Source of the DNA: Blasia pusilla | Lineage: Eukaryota > Marchantiophyta > Marchantiopsida > Blasiales | NCBI GenBank assembly: GCA_050084515.1 | Contig: CM114275.1 | Span: forward strand, 24,180,001 to 24,244,000 | DNA length: 64,000 bases | Direction of reading: 5' to 3' | Part shown: positions 1 to 12,600 of the stretch, one piece after another | How the letters are laid out: every line of letters begins with the position of its first letter | Numbering within the stretch: position 1 is the first letter of the stretch | Notes under the pieces: model-generated | What the model was told of the DNA's origin: nothing | The model's input: only the letters and a program-made list of their open reading frames with translations | Databases searched by the model: none | Program-made: the position numbers and the translations under genes

Positions 1-459
1 AAGCTGCCAGCTAATATGAAGTACAAGTGCCCTCCAGCAATCATTTTTGCAAGAAAAGCGTTGGCTGGGACTGCTGCTGTCAAGACATTACGACCACAAG
101 CACTACCTACAAAGGTTTTGGCCATTGGTTGCCTCGGGATGATGCTGAACATACCCCTAGGCATGTATAGAGAACACACAGTCAAGTTCTCCCCGCAATG
201 GATTCTTGCAGTTCATGCTACTGTACCATTTATTGCAATGCTAAGGAAAGCGGTGGTCATGCCAAAGTATGCCATGGCTTTCACAATTGGATCTGCTATT
301 CTTGGACAAGCTATCGGAGCTCGGGCTGAGAGGGCCCGGTTGCTAGCAAATAAAACAAGTGATGCCAATGCCAATCAAAGCTGTGATTATGAAGTTCTTG
401 CGGCTTCTACACCGCCACTGGGAATCCATGCATCACCACCAGCAGTGACTGTATGTTAA
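1..459 (+). CDS. 3' exon of an unidentified small membrane protein gene (partial)
   Basis: The frame is open from the first base of the window to a TAA at 457-459, so this is most likely the last exon of a gene that starts upstream. The ATG at 16 is internal or coincidental. The roughly 150 visible residues contain three hydrophobic stretches (around AIGCLGMMLNIPLG, WILAVHATVPFIAMLRKA and AMAFTIGSAILGQAIGARAE), separated by short basic or charged turns. The tail of about 45 residues is polar and rich in N, S and P. The alternation of apolar segments with R/K at their ends suggests an organelle or endomembrane protein with two or three membrane spans. I do not recognise the family and assign no function. 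The reading frame, GC content and clean stop favour a real exon over a chance ORF. Confidence 0.6.
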   Translation, partial: KLPANMKYKCPPAIIFARKALAGTAAVKTLRPQALPTKVLAIGCLGMMLNIPLGMYREHTVKFSPQWILAVHATVPFIAMLRKAVVMPKYAMAFTIGSAILGQAIGARAERARLLANKTSDANANQSCDYEVLAASTPPLGIHASPPAVTVC

Positions 460-879
460 GTCAGCAACAGCTGGGAGCTGTGGGGCTACGGAATGTGCTA
501 CCAACCCTCCCTCACATTTTCCCTGAAATCGTTGGATGTTGGGTCTTATGTGTAGTTTAGATCCAATATGCACAGATCGTCTTTTGTATCTTGCTCCGTT
601 TGTGTCACCATGATCATTGATGAGATTTTCTGTTTCAAATGCTAGTGATTGTGGGATGGATCTGGAACATCGATCAGTTATCGGCTCCTAAGGGGTCAGG
701 GCACCAAATAATGACTTTCTCCGAAGATAATAAAATGATCTCAAAGTTATGGAGCAATGCATTATCTCCTTGCTTGTCTTTATGGTTAATGGCATCTGAC
801 CCACAGATAGAGAACAAACCTGTGGACATTTCAATGGCTTGATTTTTCTCTAATTCTTTTCAGAGTCCATGTTGTGAAG
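460..879. other. Probable 3' UTR and intergenic spacer
   Basis: This stretch follows the stop of the first gene. It is T-rich, has scattered ATGs and no extended conserved frame. The first 200-300 bases are probably 3' untranslated sequence. No clear AATAAA signal close to the stop was seen, and plants often use diffuse signals. Confidence 0.4.
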
Positions 880-2000
880 TTGTGAACTCCCGGTTGTCCA
901 ATCCCCGTTTACGCGGGGCTCGTGTCTTACGGGCACTGCCGAAGCTCTCTTCAGCAGACGAAGTCTCAGTAAGGGAACTAATCAATAGGAGTCAGTTGAA
1001 AGCTTCGACTTGCACAGCCGAGTCCCGGACAGCCTCTGCATTCCCTGCTAGCTTCACATTGAAATCTTTTACGTCTCGCATGAGATCCAAAATTCGTGCG
1101 CTTTGCCTCTGGTTAGGTCACATCTACTCGTCTCTGTGCGTCGAGGGTTATGAAGCTTCTTCGCAGACAACGCCGTCATCTCAACAGAGACAATAGGAGG
1201 TTGTCGAAAAGCACTGGTGGAAGAACTGAAGGGGAAACACTGCACGCCACTGCCGCTATAATATGTGTGGGACCTTGGCCGGATCCAATAGCGGCATCGT
1301 CATCATTGCAACTGTGCGGGTAATGTTCTCCTCCTCCTGAAGACCACCATCGATTTCCGGCACGGCTCTTTGTTTGTCCGTTGTTTGTGGGGAAGGTTCC
1401 GGATGCCTGGAGACAGCAGTACCCGTCCATTGCACACTGACGACCACACGGAACTCACCGCCGTGTGCGTCTGAGAGGACGCGAACCTCTGAAGCCATGT
1501 GGACGCGTGGAGGATCTCGTGCAGTAGAAGCACTGTGTTATTGTCTGTATTGACCAGTCCTTCCACTGTTCTCAATCATAACGGAATGTCAAGATTAGCT
1601 CTGTTCCTGCGAACACAATTGGCCAAAACGCAAAGATATCGCAAAGTGGATCACCGTCGGCGAACAGTCCAATTTCATGAATGATAACGGAATGTCCAGA
1701 TTTGGTCAGTTCCCAAGAAGGTAAGTGGCAAAACTTCAGAAGAGGTCGCTCCGCCGCAAGGCCGGCCGATCTGTGCTGCTCCTTCTAGCAGCGGAAGAAA
1801 AGACTCGCGGACTGAAGAGGAGCGAGAGAGAATGGAAGAAATAGTCGACCTCACAGCGAGCCACATGAATCAGTCCGTGAAGAATCGTAACGCGATGAGG
1901 ACTGAGACAATAAGTCTCGGCACTTCAGTGACGGGTGACGGACGACTACAAGGTGACATGAACTCCACGTCGTCGCTCGAGAGGCGATTCCTTTCGTGAT
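880..2000. other. GC-rich, CpG-containing island with no recognisable gene
   Basis: Base composition changes sharply here from AT-rich to balanced, CpG-rich sequence, and falls back after 2,000. Several overlapping ORFs of 60-105 codons exist on both strands, but none has family motifs and none is clearly extended by good splice sites. A short motif ATAACGGAATGTC occurs twice, at about 1,578 and 1,684, each followed by a similar AGATT context, so part of the island is internally duplicated. It could be the promoter or 5' region of an unrecognised gene, a long non-coding RNA or a relic of one. I see nothing decisive. Confidence 0.35.
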
Positions 2001-2830
2001 AGGGGACTATAAAAGAAATCAAGAAAAATAAGTATAGAATACATTTATATTATTATAAATGTATTATTATTGGTACTCTTCAGTATATATTATTATTAGA
2101 GAATGCTTTTTTGATTTGTGATCACTTCTCAAGAAAATTTAAATTTATGTGTCCCATGAGTTATACACTAGCAAACGTTTTTTATTTCGTGTTTAAATTT
2201 GTGAGTCCTATCGTTAATCCTTTCATGGGCTATAAACTAGCAAAAGTTATTGAAACGGTTTTATTTCCATACATCGTACAAACACCTTGCTAGTAATGAT
2301 ATATTGAAGTCCTTTTTTTTTTGCAAACACCTCTCTGCTTGAAATGGGGTAGTTGGGCAATGAGAAAATACTTCCCGTCCAACAGGCAGTAAGAAAAATT
2401 GTTTCCACCTCTACGGGTAGTAAAATATAGATTTTGTGTGCAACTTGATTAATCCTTTCACTCACGCGGTACCAACTAGTTTCGTTATAAAAAAAAAATC
2501 AAAAGAGGACAAAGAAAAGGAACACATTCCAAGGGGAGGTTGAAAACACTAGAATGTCAAAAGAAAATCATAACAACCCAACACGAAACCAATTCAACAA
2601 GCTCCGCGACTAAAAGCTTAAAAAATATTGACTCGAAAATTTATCATTTGTTGGACGCGAATGGACGACGAGTTGAGTTGCAACTATTGGAAATTCATAG
2701 GTACTAATAGCGGATAAGATAAAATTTCAGTATAGATAGATTGAATCTGTGGTCAAATTTTCTCTTGGTATTCTGGAGATTAGATATGTTTCAACTCTTC
2801 ATACCAAGAAACACCATCTCTTGGTACTAG

Positions 2831-3050
2831 TAGGGTGCCCGTGCGATGCACAGGACAAAAAAAAAAGGTGTTTGAAGAGCTATATTAGCTTGTGAAGGGA
2901 AGAGATTGATGGTATTGCACATAAATTTAAATTTTTGTCTTGTTGCCCGTAGTATGTGAAACATTTTCTTGCTGCCCAGTTGCCAGTGTCGAGCATAGAG
3001 GTGTTTGCAAATCAAGAAGATTCTCCTATAATAATATAGATTCTTGATTT
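2831..3050. repeat. Repeat unit with GTGC...GCAC hairpin and TAATAATATAGA end
   Basis: The unit opens with GGTGCCCGTGCGATGCACAG, which contains the inverted pair GTGC/GCAC. It closes near 3,000-3,050 with GAGGTGTTTGCAAAT followed by ATAATAATATAGATT. A diverged match to the closing part occurs at about 17,227-17,285 (GAGGTGTTTGCG, then AATAATAACATAAATTTTCG). The combination resembles the conserved ends of a dispersed plant repeat family, but I cannot name its class from two partial copies. Confidence 0.35.
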
Positions 3051-5560
3051 ATTATATATGTTTCTCTCGGTATTCTTGTTCAATCCTTTTTTGAAGATAT
3101 GCAAAGCATTGGCCTAACTCATACGTGCATGAAGATTGGGAAACTCTTCAATATATTTTTTAGATTACCCATTTGTTCAAAATCCCAAATACGTGATTAG
3201 TAGTCTAACACGATTGCTAGTGGTTGATCATATGTGAATAGACAACAAGATAAGTGGCCCCCAACGACTTCAGCTCAACGTATCAACACCAATGTTTGTG
3301 CACACGTTGTAATGCCACTTAGATGCATTGTCAAAAATAAGTAACGACTTCCCAAACTTCTCATAGTCCAAGAAGAGCTACGAAAAACAGTTGATTTGAT
3401 GATTCTTGAGGAAGTATCAACACATGTTTTCAAGAAACTAAGTATTAGAAAACACATATAAGTGCCTAAAAACTTCCACTTCAAAAGGAATAGATCCATC
3501 TGTTGCATATTTCATCGCATAACTTTGCTCCTTGATTCTTTTTGCTCCATTGGCAGCAAAACTATTGTGCAACTTGACAAACCAAGTCAAAATGTATTGA
3601 ATTAGTAACCACCATATTATCCATTAGACAAAAGTCATTTTGGGACAAAATGATATCAATTCTCCAACAAGAGGTTGCTTGTGTAGTAGAAGGTAGGACA
3701 TATAGTTTTCAAACAATATACCCTACAATACATACCATTAAATTTATTGTCTCTATGATCACATCATGCATCATTATTCATTCTCCATTATGTGAATATG
3801 AGAGAATATGGATATCTTTAGCATCAATAGGCTCCCGTCATAAACAATTTGGCACACCTAGAAGAGAAGGATGAGGAAGTCTAAAGCATAACCATAGAGA
3901 TGCTAAGAATATATAAGAATAAGAGGATATAGAGTAAGCTAGGACCTCGCTTATATACTCGAGCATGAGTGTGATCAACTCAATAACCGTTAGAGGATGC
4001 CAAGAAGAGTTAGTTTGTTGCAAATTCTCAAAGAGAAGCTCTTAAAGTCAATCAAATCCTTCTATAATCAGTTGATTGAATGGGAGTAGAATTGCTTGTG
4101 TAACAAGTGGAAGAAAAGCTCTAGTACATCTCATAGATCTACCTCCTCTACTTGGGCAACATGATCCATTAGGATAAGTGCATCTCCTTGAAGAAACCTT
4201 GCAATCATAATCAAAGCAACCAAAGCCCAACTCCCGAAGAGAATTGTAGTTGGAGATGCAATTGCAAAGGAAAGGCCCCCAATTCCTATTGAAATAGGAA
4301 AGTTAGCTTGTATGGAGCCAAGATTTCATCATCTTCCTAAAATATATTTGGACCAAGAAAGTGACCGGAAGTTGCCATGATACAAGTATCAATAAATGCC
4401 AACGAAGGCACTCTAAAGTGGAAGGACAAGTCCAAAGAAGGTAAGATAGATGTTCTAGAAGACATTAGGGTCTAATTCCATAAGCCACTTCATCACAAAA
4501 CTTGGAGCTATATCATTTCATATCAATCAAAATGTAGGAAACTTTTCATATATTTATAATGTCCTTAAATGGTAGATAATTCGGCCCAATATATGCGGAA
4601 ACCTTATAAAGAGAGATAAAGAAATTGCAAAGATGCTCAAAAATCATGTCTAATGGTGTAGTTGTTAATAAGCAAAAATTATGAAGAAACACCCTCGAAA
4701 AAGCGTGCAAGTCAAGATCTTTTGTCTATTCTTCCACATAAGATGATGCATCGCCACTTGAATCGCTAGAGAGATAGGCCCCAACATTTGAGCTCCACAT
4801 GAAAACTCACCAACTTGCCCCAAAAGTAGGTTATGTCATAGTCGTTTAGCATTGAAGGCCTCTCATGATTGAAAAAATAAGTGGAGTAAGGCCTCAATTA
4901 ATATTCAAAGTAAATGGTCATTTTGAAGATTCGTCGAATCCCCAAACAGAAAGCATTGAATAAGTAAGAAGTTTTGGCGATGACTCATTCCATTTATGCT
5001 TGGAGGGATATTTAATCCATCAAGGGAATAATATAGGAAATATCAAACATTCACATAAGTGAAATCACGCGCTAACCTTTTTTATGGGCAGAGCAATGCT
5101 TGTTAGGTGATGGGGCAAAGAGCAATAGGAATACACTTGTAGAGTCTAGGGTGACGAAGATCGGGATGAAAATAGCACGGAGATCAATTCTAGGGACCAC
5201 AAGAGAAGGTGGCATCAATTAAAGGATTGAAGCTCCATTCATGAATGAAAAATTCCGCTAACATCTTTTAATCTCAAGAGGAAAAAATTAAACTCTTTAC
5301 CACATGGTATATATGCAATGAGTTTTCATCATAGATAAGAGGTTGGAAGAGCAAGTTTTGAGGCCCTTGGAGGGATCTTCCGCTTCTCTATTTTGAGATG
5401 TAATATGTGAACTGCTCTTAAGTGAGGACCTTCAAGCATAACTCACCCTTCTCTCTATGTAGAGTGGCAACCTTATAGAAGTTGGCCTCTTTTGGTGGAA
5501 CTAGAGGCATATTAGAATTCTAGTAGTTAGCAAAATACTTGACAATCTTCCATGTTCTCT

Positions 5561-5588
5561 CCTCCTCCTCCTCCTCCTCCTCCTCCTC
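5561..5588 (+). repeat. (CTC)n microsatellite
   Basis: Uninterrupted run of CTC/CCT triplets, 28 bases long. It explains the proline run in the 99-codon ORF that spans it, so that ORF is not taken as a gene. Confidence 0.9.
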
Positions 5589-8157
5589 AAGAAGGGAAGA
5601 CTAAATTCCTTAGAGGTCGAATCATTCTCTTCACATCATCATCATACTCGGCTCCCCCACATGAAACCATTGAGTTGATGCTCATTCATCCGTTCGCTAA
5701 ATTTCTCATGGCCATATTATTCGTCGTAGCAAAAGAGTGTGGAATCTTAATTGGGCTTCCAATAGCCATTGCCATGGGAAAATTGAGGATCAATTTTCCA
5801 CCGTATAAACTCTTGGGTATATTTTTACGCACAACATATATTGACCATTAAAATTCATTACAATTGTGGTACTACATAGTTATTTACCACATCTGGTGAT
5901 CACCATAACTACCCTAGCTAGATAAATAAAGATGTCTAGTGATATCCTTCCATATATGGTAATTGGTAATAATGGGGCCTAACGTGAGCGGCATAAGTTC
6001 ATATGATGGCCCTTTGGGTATCTTTACTATACCAATTCTACTTGTTTATTTTGCAATTTCAAAGAAAAAAATTCCCTGATTTACTAAGAGAGCACGCAAA
6101 AACTCCCACGTCATGAACCCGCTAAAGGGGAAGTTAATACACTTTTTAATAGAGATTTTTAACTATTTTGCACTAGAATATTCTACGTAATGAAAATTTA
6201 GTATACCCAAAAAAATTGATTGAAAATCTATAGCCAAATTTTGAGTTTGGAATTTATATAGCCAACATACTTGGCTCCAAACGATTGGGTCCAATGGTAT
6301 TAAAGACACAAATAATCCATATTCCATTCTTATAAAGAGCTTGGGGGCTACAATGTGTAGAAACTACTAACCTTGCAAGACACACATAGAAAGAGAAACT
6401 ATCTTTCATAAAGAGTCATAGTGACAAGGTGCAGAAAGAGAATGAATAAGCCTCACCTCCCATTCCTTACGTGTAAAGTAAGAAAAGAAAATATTTGACC
6501 AACAGTCCCAAAAAAGATGATTGTCTAATCCTATATGGTGATTGGTGCTCACAAATCAAACATTTACACTTCAATAAGTCACTAATGATCTATCTCTCTA
6601 AATGACACTATATTGAATTACATAAGTTTTATAAATTTGGAGATTTTATGAGTGATTTGAAAATCTTCAAACTTGAAAAGGACTCACAAATACTCACAAG
6701 ACACTTGAAAATATCTAAGCCATTACAATAACCACCTATTAAGACTCGCACTACATAGGCCCTTCTTTTTCACTTTATCCAAAACTTTCCCAACTCTTCC
6801 TCTCACTCTCAAGATTTTTTCTTATCAATAGTGTGGGAAGAAGTTTATCTTTCTCTCTTATTGATAGTTATATGATGCTGAACAATGATAGAAGGATGTG
6901 CCATATAAATTGATTATTGGGCGTTAAGGGGCACATTCAAACATTCTTCTATTGTTGCCTTTGATTTCTCTCTTGGTTTCAATCCTAACTTTTTGTTCAT
7001 AAGATGGGTATTAGACTCACTTCTCCTTGTTTTCAAAGAGGAGTATGGAAAATGATGCTCATAGTATGGCCCATGAGTAAGTCTTTGCCAACTGGGAAAT
7101 CCTCCAAACTTTGATGCAAGTATGACCTAAATCTACGTTTGTTTGTATTTGGAAGTTTAGTTTTAGTTATCATGTTCATGCTTATTGGCATATCGTTGCT
7201 TACCATGCTTGATATTGAATGAAAGCAAGGAGAAGGGTGGCAAGCACACAAAAAAAAGTTTTTGTAGATTTACCAAGAGTTATAGATCTCCAAAATATAA
7301 GAAGAGTGCAATGATTTTGGAACATTAAGTTGAACATATTGGATATATTATTCAAATAAATTTGTAAAATTCCTAGTTGGAAATCTGATGAAGACCATAG
7401 GTAATAGTCCATAACTAGAAGAAGAAGATAGAAACATGAGATTAAGAGGCACCAAGATAAACTCTAGACTATTCAAAAAATGACATGTATAAGGCTATGT
7501 CTAAATGTAGGGCTTATCTCAAATGTCCTATATTCCAACAAAGGAAGAGATCTAAAAGATAATCACTCATAAGCAAGATGTTATATAATCAAGATTGATA
7601 TTTTCATTACTATTGTAGATAAAAATTTCCCTTTACGTAATGCGTACAATTCTTAGATTATAAAAATGTGTATATAAGATTTTCCTATCATGGCTTTTGT
7701 CTTCCACCATACCCATGGTCTAGATCTCATGGCCAAAAAATGATCCAAATGACAATATTGCATCCCTCCTCTACACTTTCTATATGTCCAACCATCATCC
7801 AATAGATTAATTAGTGAAGGAAGCAAAATAAAATTTCATGGTAGAGTAATATAGAATCTAAAATATTACGAAAGCATATGTTCTTGATTTTTTTTTGTAA
7901 ACAACCTCAATGACCACCATGTGTCTTATTGGAAAGGTTAAATGAACATGTATAGGATATTATTTACATACATTTTGAGGGTTGGAGAAAAAATATAGAG
8001 ATAATATTTGTATGGATTTTTTTGCACAAGAAATTCAAACATAGATTCTATTGATATTTATAAAAGATATCAAAATATAGTAGAGCATACATAACACATT
8101 GGTCCAAAAAGAATGACTATGCAGGCTATAATTCGTAATAGATTCAAGTACAATCAA

Positions 8158-8451
8158 GGTTGCACAGAAACGAACATGTTCATCCATGGGACACACATGC
8201 CGCCCGAGTATCCGCAGCCCGCATCCGAGCCCATCCTCGGAGCTCGCCAAGCCCATCATGTGTGGGCATGGCCATGGGCCACAAAACCGGTGCAAGCTCC
8301 ACTAGCCTAGGTGCACTCTTTGGGCTCGGCGGGCTCCGGGGGAGGGCTTCAGGGTATCGGAGCTTGCACGGACATATCCATCCTAGGGACGAGTATCCTA
8401 AGGTTGCACACAGACAAAGTCCACAGATACGGAATTTTTCTGTGTGCAACC
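8158..8451. mobile_element. Short GC-rich element with terminal inverted repeats (GGTTGCACA...)
   Basis: A sharply bounded GC-rich block of about 294 bases in AT-rich surroundings. It begins GGTTGCACAGAAA and ends TTTTCTGTGTGCAACC, so the ends are inverted repeats of about 13-15 bases with a two-base slip. The right end is itself a hairpin: GGTTGCACACAGA at about 8,402 pairs with TCTGTGTGCAACC at 8,439-8,451. A related element starts near 9,094. No clear target-site duplication is visible and no open frame carries transposase motifs, so it would be non-autonomous and MITE-like. Confidence 0.5.
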
Positions 8452-9093
8452 CAGAGTAAAATAGAAGAGATAAGAAAAAATAAATATCCAATACATCATA
8501 ATAGAGGACACCACACCATACATGACGAGTGGTAGAAGACAAGAGAACATAATACTTGGATAATAGATCTAGATAGAATAACATCATGGAAAAAGTATAA
8601 GAGTATATCACAATAGAATAAAATACATGTGATGAACTCATCATATGGTTAAAAATAAGATTAATTTAAAATTGTGAAATAGTTTTAATGCCTCAATTAT
8701 CTAGGAATGAAGAAGAAAAAGGATTTGGAATAAAAGTGAGAGAATAGAAAATATTTTCTCTCCTTAAAATCAGTCAAGAGAAAGAGGAATATCTAATAAA
8801 ATTCATAATCGTAAATTTTTATTTGAGAGAATCTTACATCTCCATGCATTAGCATTAAAATTTGCAACATACACAACCCTCGCATATTGTCTTTGAGTAT
8901 TGAATTAAAACCCTTTAAATCCCAACCATTTAGCCAATTCTAACCTCTTTGACTATTTGGTTTCTAGGTATAATTAACATCATTCCAAACTTCCTCCCAT
9001 CATTCTAACTATTTTCTAGTACATATATGAACCTAAGAATAATCATTTTAAGTCCAAATTTCAAAGATCAAAATCCAGGTTGTATATAGATAC
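8452..9093. repeat. AT-rich decayed sequence between two related elements
   Basis: Low-GC sequence with no open frame of note. It separates two elements that share the GGTTGCACACRGACAAAGTCC end. It may be ordinary flank, or the internal part of a larger element of which those blocks are the ends. Confidence 0.35.
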
Positions 9094-9633
9094 GGTTGCA
9101 CACGGACAAAGTCCATGTTCGAGGACTTATGTCGCGAAGACTTGTATTGATCGGTAGTATCAACATGTTAGTGCAAGCCTGGATCCCCGTGGCTTGCATC
9201 CAGGCCCCACCCACCCGCAACGTAGACACGGGCTCCTCCAACGAGCAGGCCTTGCACCCAATCTAGTCACTCCTCACCCGTTCTTGCTACCCATTTTATA
9301 GACATCAAGCCTACATGGCCCATACCGCACCAACACAACCAATGTGAGCCGAGCGGGCCCTTTACAGGCCTAGTCGCATGCCTCTGCCCGCCGAATGCGA
9401 GCAATGTGCGGGCCTCGCACGGGCTTAGGATGAGTCACATGGGCTCCATCCAAGCTAGATAACGGCTCATAGCCCACACACTTATTTTAGCCCTGCCGAC
9501 CTCCCTTAATGCGAGCCCACACTTGTTCCCATGTCCCAAACTTGTGCATGCCATTGGGTACTAGAAAAAACCCAAGTAAGGAACCCACTGGGCATGCCCG
9601 TCCGATGGATGAACAAGTCTATTTTCGTACAAC
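9094..9633. mobile_element. Second GC-rich element of the same family, with inverted ends
   Basis: Starts GGTTGCACACGGACAAAGTCC, nearly identical to the sequence at about 8,402-8,423, and ends TATTTTCGTACAACC. Its inner right end, read in reverse complement, matches the left end of the 8,158 element (GTTCATCCATSGGAC core). The roughly 540-base block is GC-rich, with many GGCC/GCCC-type words, and is flanked by AT-rich DNA. As in the other copy, I see no transposase and no convincing target duplication. Confidence 0.45.
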
Positions 9634-12600
9634 CATGCATATAGTCAAAGAGCATCTTCACGGAAAAATGTCTATCGTGTGGAAAGACGCATTCATGAGG
9701 AATAAGAATCATTATCTTCTCCCATGCCTAAATTGATCATCATCATGTGAAGAAAGAATCATGAATTTTTATGAATATGTTCCTAACCTCCATAAGATGA
9801 GGGATAGATAAACATTTAAGAAAAAGAAACAACACTTTCTGATATTAACCTCATAGAAAAGGGCATCATGGATGCAAGAAGACTAGTACTAATGAATGTA
9901 TGTGCCTTACATCAAATTTGAACTTCAATGTTTCTCCTATTAACTAAAACAAGAAATAACTTTAACAATCAAAGTGGTTGAATGAACAAGACACCATCCT
10001 ACTAAAATAGTATAGCTTTGACGAATAAATAGAGTAAAAATAAAGGGTTTTAAATAGTCAACTAGATTTGTGACTATAAATGATCAAAGTGAGGATAAGA
10101 GGGGAATCCCTTGAATATCCTTGATTGGATCAATACACAAGAGATTAGCTTGGAGTCCAAGTGGATTGACATAGGGAAGTAAAATTGCAAGGATCTCCCA
10201 AAAAGAAATTGTGGGCCACTTGTCTTTTTTTCTAAATACGGTCTCAGGTGTGATAATCTTTTATTTGACTATTTGAGTATCTTTCTTTAGGAGGATTGGT
10301 TCTTCAATTTTATTTTATTTCTTTATCAAGATACTTTTTCTTTCCTTGACAATATATCATGCTTATGAAAATTATTCTTGACTTTGAAATTTTCTACCAA
10401 TATGAATCTTGGCATGTGCATCTTTGACCTTGTCCCAAACAAATTCCATTTCTTAGCCAAACTCTACTAAATGCAATGTTGTTTAAAAAGAGCCGACACT
10501 TGCTAAGTAAGCCATATCATGTGCTGGCAAGGCCATATTTATTCTATTGTTATGATTTAAAAAAAAAAATTAGATTTATCTTGTGATATTTTAGGATAGT
10601 TCTCTTAGCATATTCAAAGATTTTCTTAGCAAAGATATAAACAACCTTGTCTTTATGGGTCTTCTTGTTGAAGTGAAATATCCATTCTAATCCTCTTTGC
10701 TTGAGACAAGAGGTCTAAATTTTTTCTTATAGCCATAAGAAAATTTAACCTTTTAAAAACACCCAAAAAATCTTCGAGATCTCCAAATCGACTGAATTGA
10801 GATGGAGTAAAGAGCTTAAAATATTTTGTAAAAAATGCACCAGAATTAGCACACCATATTTACTTTACATATATGAACACCAAGTAGTAAATATACGTAT
10901 CAATATGTTACAATAGTTTTTTTTAACACATTGGATAATCAAATATGACACAATACAACCAATATTAAATTTATGAGTTCATGATCATTTATTGTAATGT
11001 TTCCGACCTTCAAGTAAATAGGAGAGGATTCTTATTATTTTTTTATTGATTTGATTTATAAATAACTCATAATTTGAAGGAAAATTACAATGATTTCTCT
11101 TACTCATAGACTCGTAGTTTTAGAAAAATAATTCTTAAGAAGATCCAAAGAGGTTAATTTGAGGGATACACGTGAGGAAAAGGGTTTGGAATACTTAATT
11201 CATGCATGTAGATCATTACATAAGAAAATTGTTCCAACTCAAGAACTTATACCATAATTTATAACAATAACACTTTCCCTTTTATACAAAGTTTTATTGT
11301 TGTATACATTTCACTACAAATATATTGTTAGAAGGACTTGTTTCCCCTAGAACATTATTACCCTCTACCAAATCCAACAACTGAGAGGGCCCGCTCATTG
11401 GCACTCCAAAAGATGCATTCCTTAGCATTGGTTTATATGCTACCTAAGCCTAGGCCTTCTTCCTAAGAAATTCTGGATGGTTAAGGTCTTGTCATAGGGA
11501 AGTATATATAGTGATGGTATCAAGGGAGATATTGTGTCCTTTGATTCATCCTCCAAATGCTTGCTTTCCTTTTCATCTGAACCTTAATCTCATTTCTCCA
11601 ATTATCTTTCTTTTTTCTATTAAAAATATTAACTTTACCTTGAATGTACCCTTAGGTCATACTTGAAAAGGGAAACCTTCTAAGTTTACACAGTTCTAGT
11701 GGACTTTCCTCTCCTCTTGTTGTAGTCTCTTTCTATGTTGAGTAATATGGTTCCTATCTTATTATTTTAGTTGAGGTCTGGGCAGAGGGAAAATCTAGTT
11801 GGATCAAAGGATTATCAAAGCCTTTAATTACACGTAAGGGGCTTAGAGGCAAGGTTAACGTCCGGCCTTGTATATGTCACATGCGTCTTGAGTTGTACCA
11901 CCACTCTCTTGGGGCTATTTAGCCATATGTTTGAAACCACTCTCTCATTGCTATAGCCACTCTCATCCATTATAAGATCTTATTCTCATTGATTTTCATT
12001 GCACCTTGATCTTTTATATTGGACGTTTTTCTTCCTACCTTGACAAGTGGTCTCTTGCAACCATCGCCCTGCAAAGTTTTCACTCAAGGAATTATCTTGT
12101 TCTTACTTGCATTCAGAGGCATTAATTCAAGGTAGCTAAATTTCTTTTTCATTCTTCTTGAGTGCCTCTATGTATTATAGATTCTTTGTGGTTTTAATAG
12201 TGTTGTCAGTTTTGAATCCACTTCTCACGTCTTCGGATATTTGATGTTTTGAACTTGAATTTGTAGATTTTATGTTCAAGCCATAAATTTTGATGTTTTA
12301 ATATTTTCTGCTCAATTTTGTGATAGTTCTTACACTAACTTTTTCATAATGTTTTTCCACAATTGAGCATTGGAGAGTGATTGCATATCAAGATTCTTTG
12401 GGGGGAGTGGGAAGTGCGGTAAAGGCAAGAAAGCCTTAGTTAGAGATATTGCAATCAATTAAAAGGTTTGAGCCTTTACAAATCATCCCAAGTCAAAAAA
12501 TTAAATCAAGATTTCTTGGTTTGGAAATGTAAGTAACAACTCTATGACTAAGGTCATTGCTACATCCAGTCAAATTTTTGGGATAGCTCTAAGACTTCTT

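Larger units (their letters stand above)
2001..8157. repeat. AT-rich decayed repeat sequence
   Basis: About 6 kb without a supportable gene. All frames are broken by frequent stops. The sequence is rich in TpG and CpA and poor in CpG, as expected when methylated transposon DNA loses cytosines. At about 2,120-2,250 there is a short imperfect internal duplication, with TTTAAATTT followed by a CATGRG/CATGGG and CTAGCAAA core. A (CTC)n tract lies at 5,561-5,588 and accounts for the proline-rich ORF there. At 3,250-3,510 the minus strand has a short stretch of coding-like residues but no diagnostic transposase or polymerase motif. Confidence 0.5.

Noticed and set aside
5552-5851. 99-codon ORF with a polyproline start
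   Set aside because: Driven by the (CTC)n repeat; the remainder has no motif and lies in decayed repeat DNA.
8158-9633. Target-site duplications for the inverted-end elements
   Set aside because: Flanking 3-10 bases were compared for both elements and do not match, so none is claimed.
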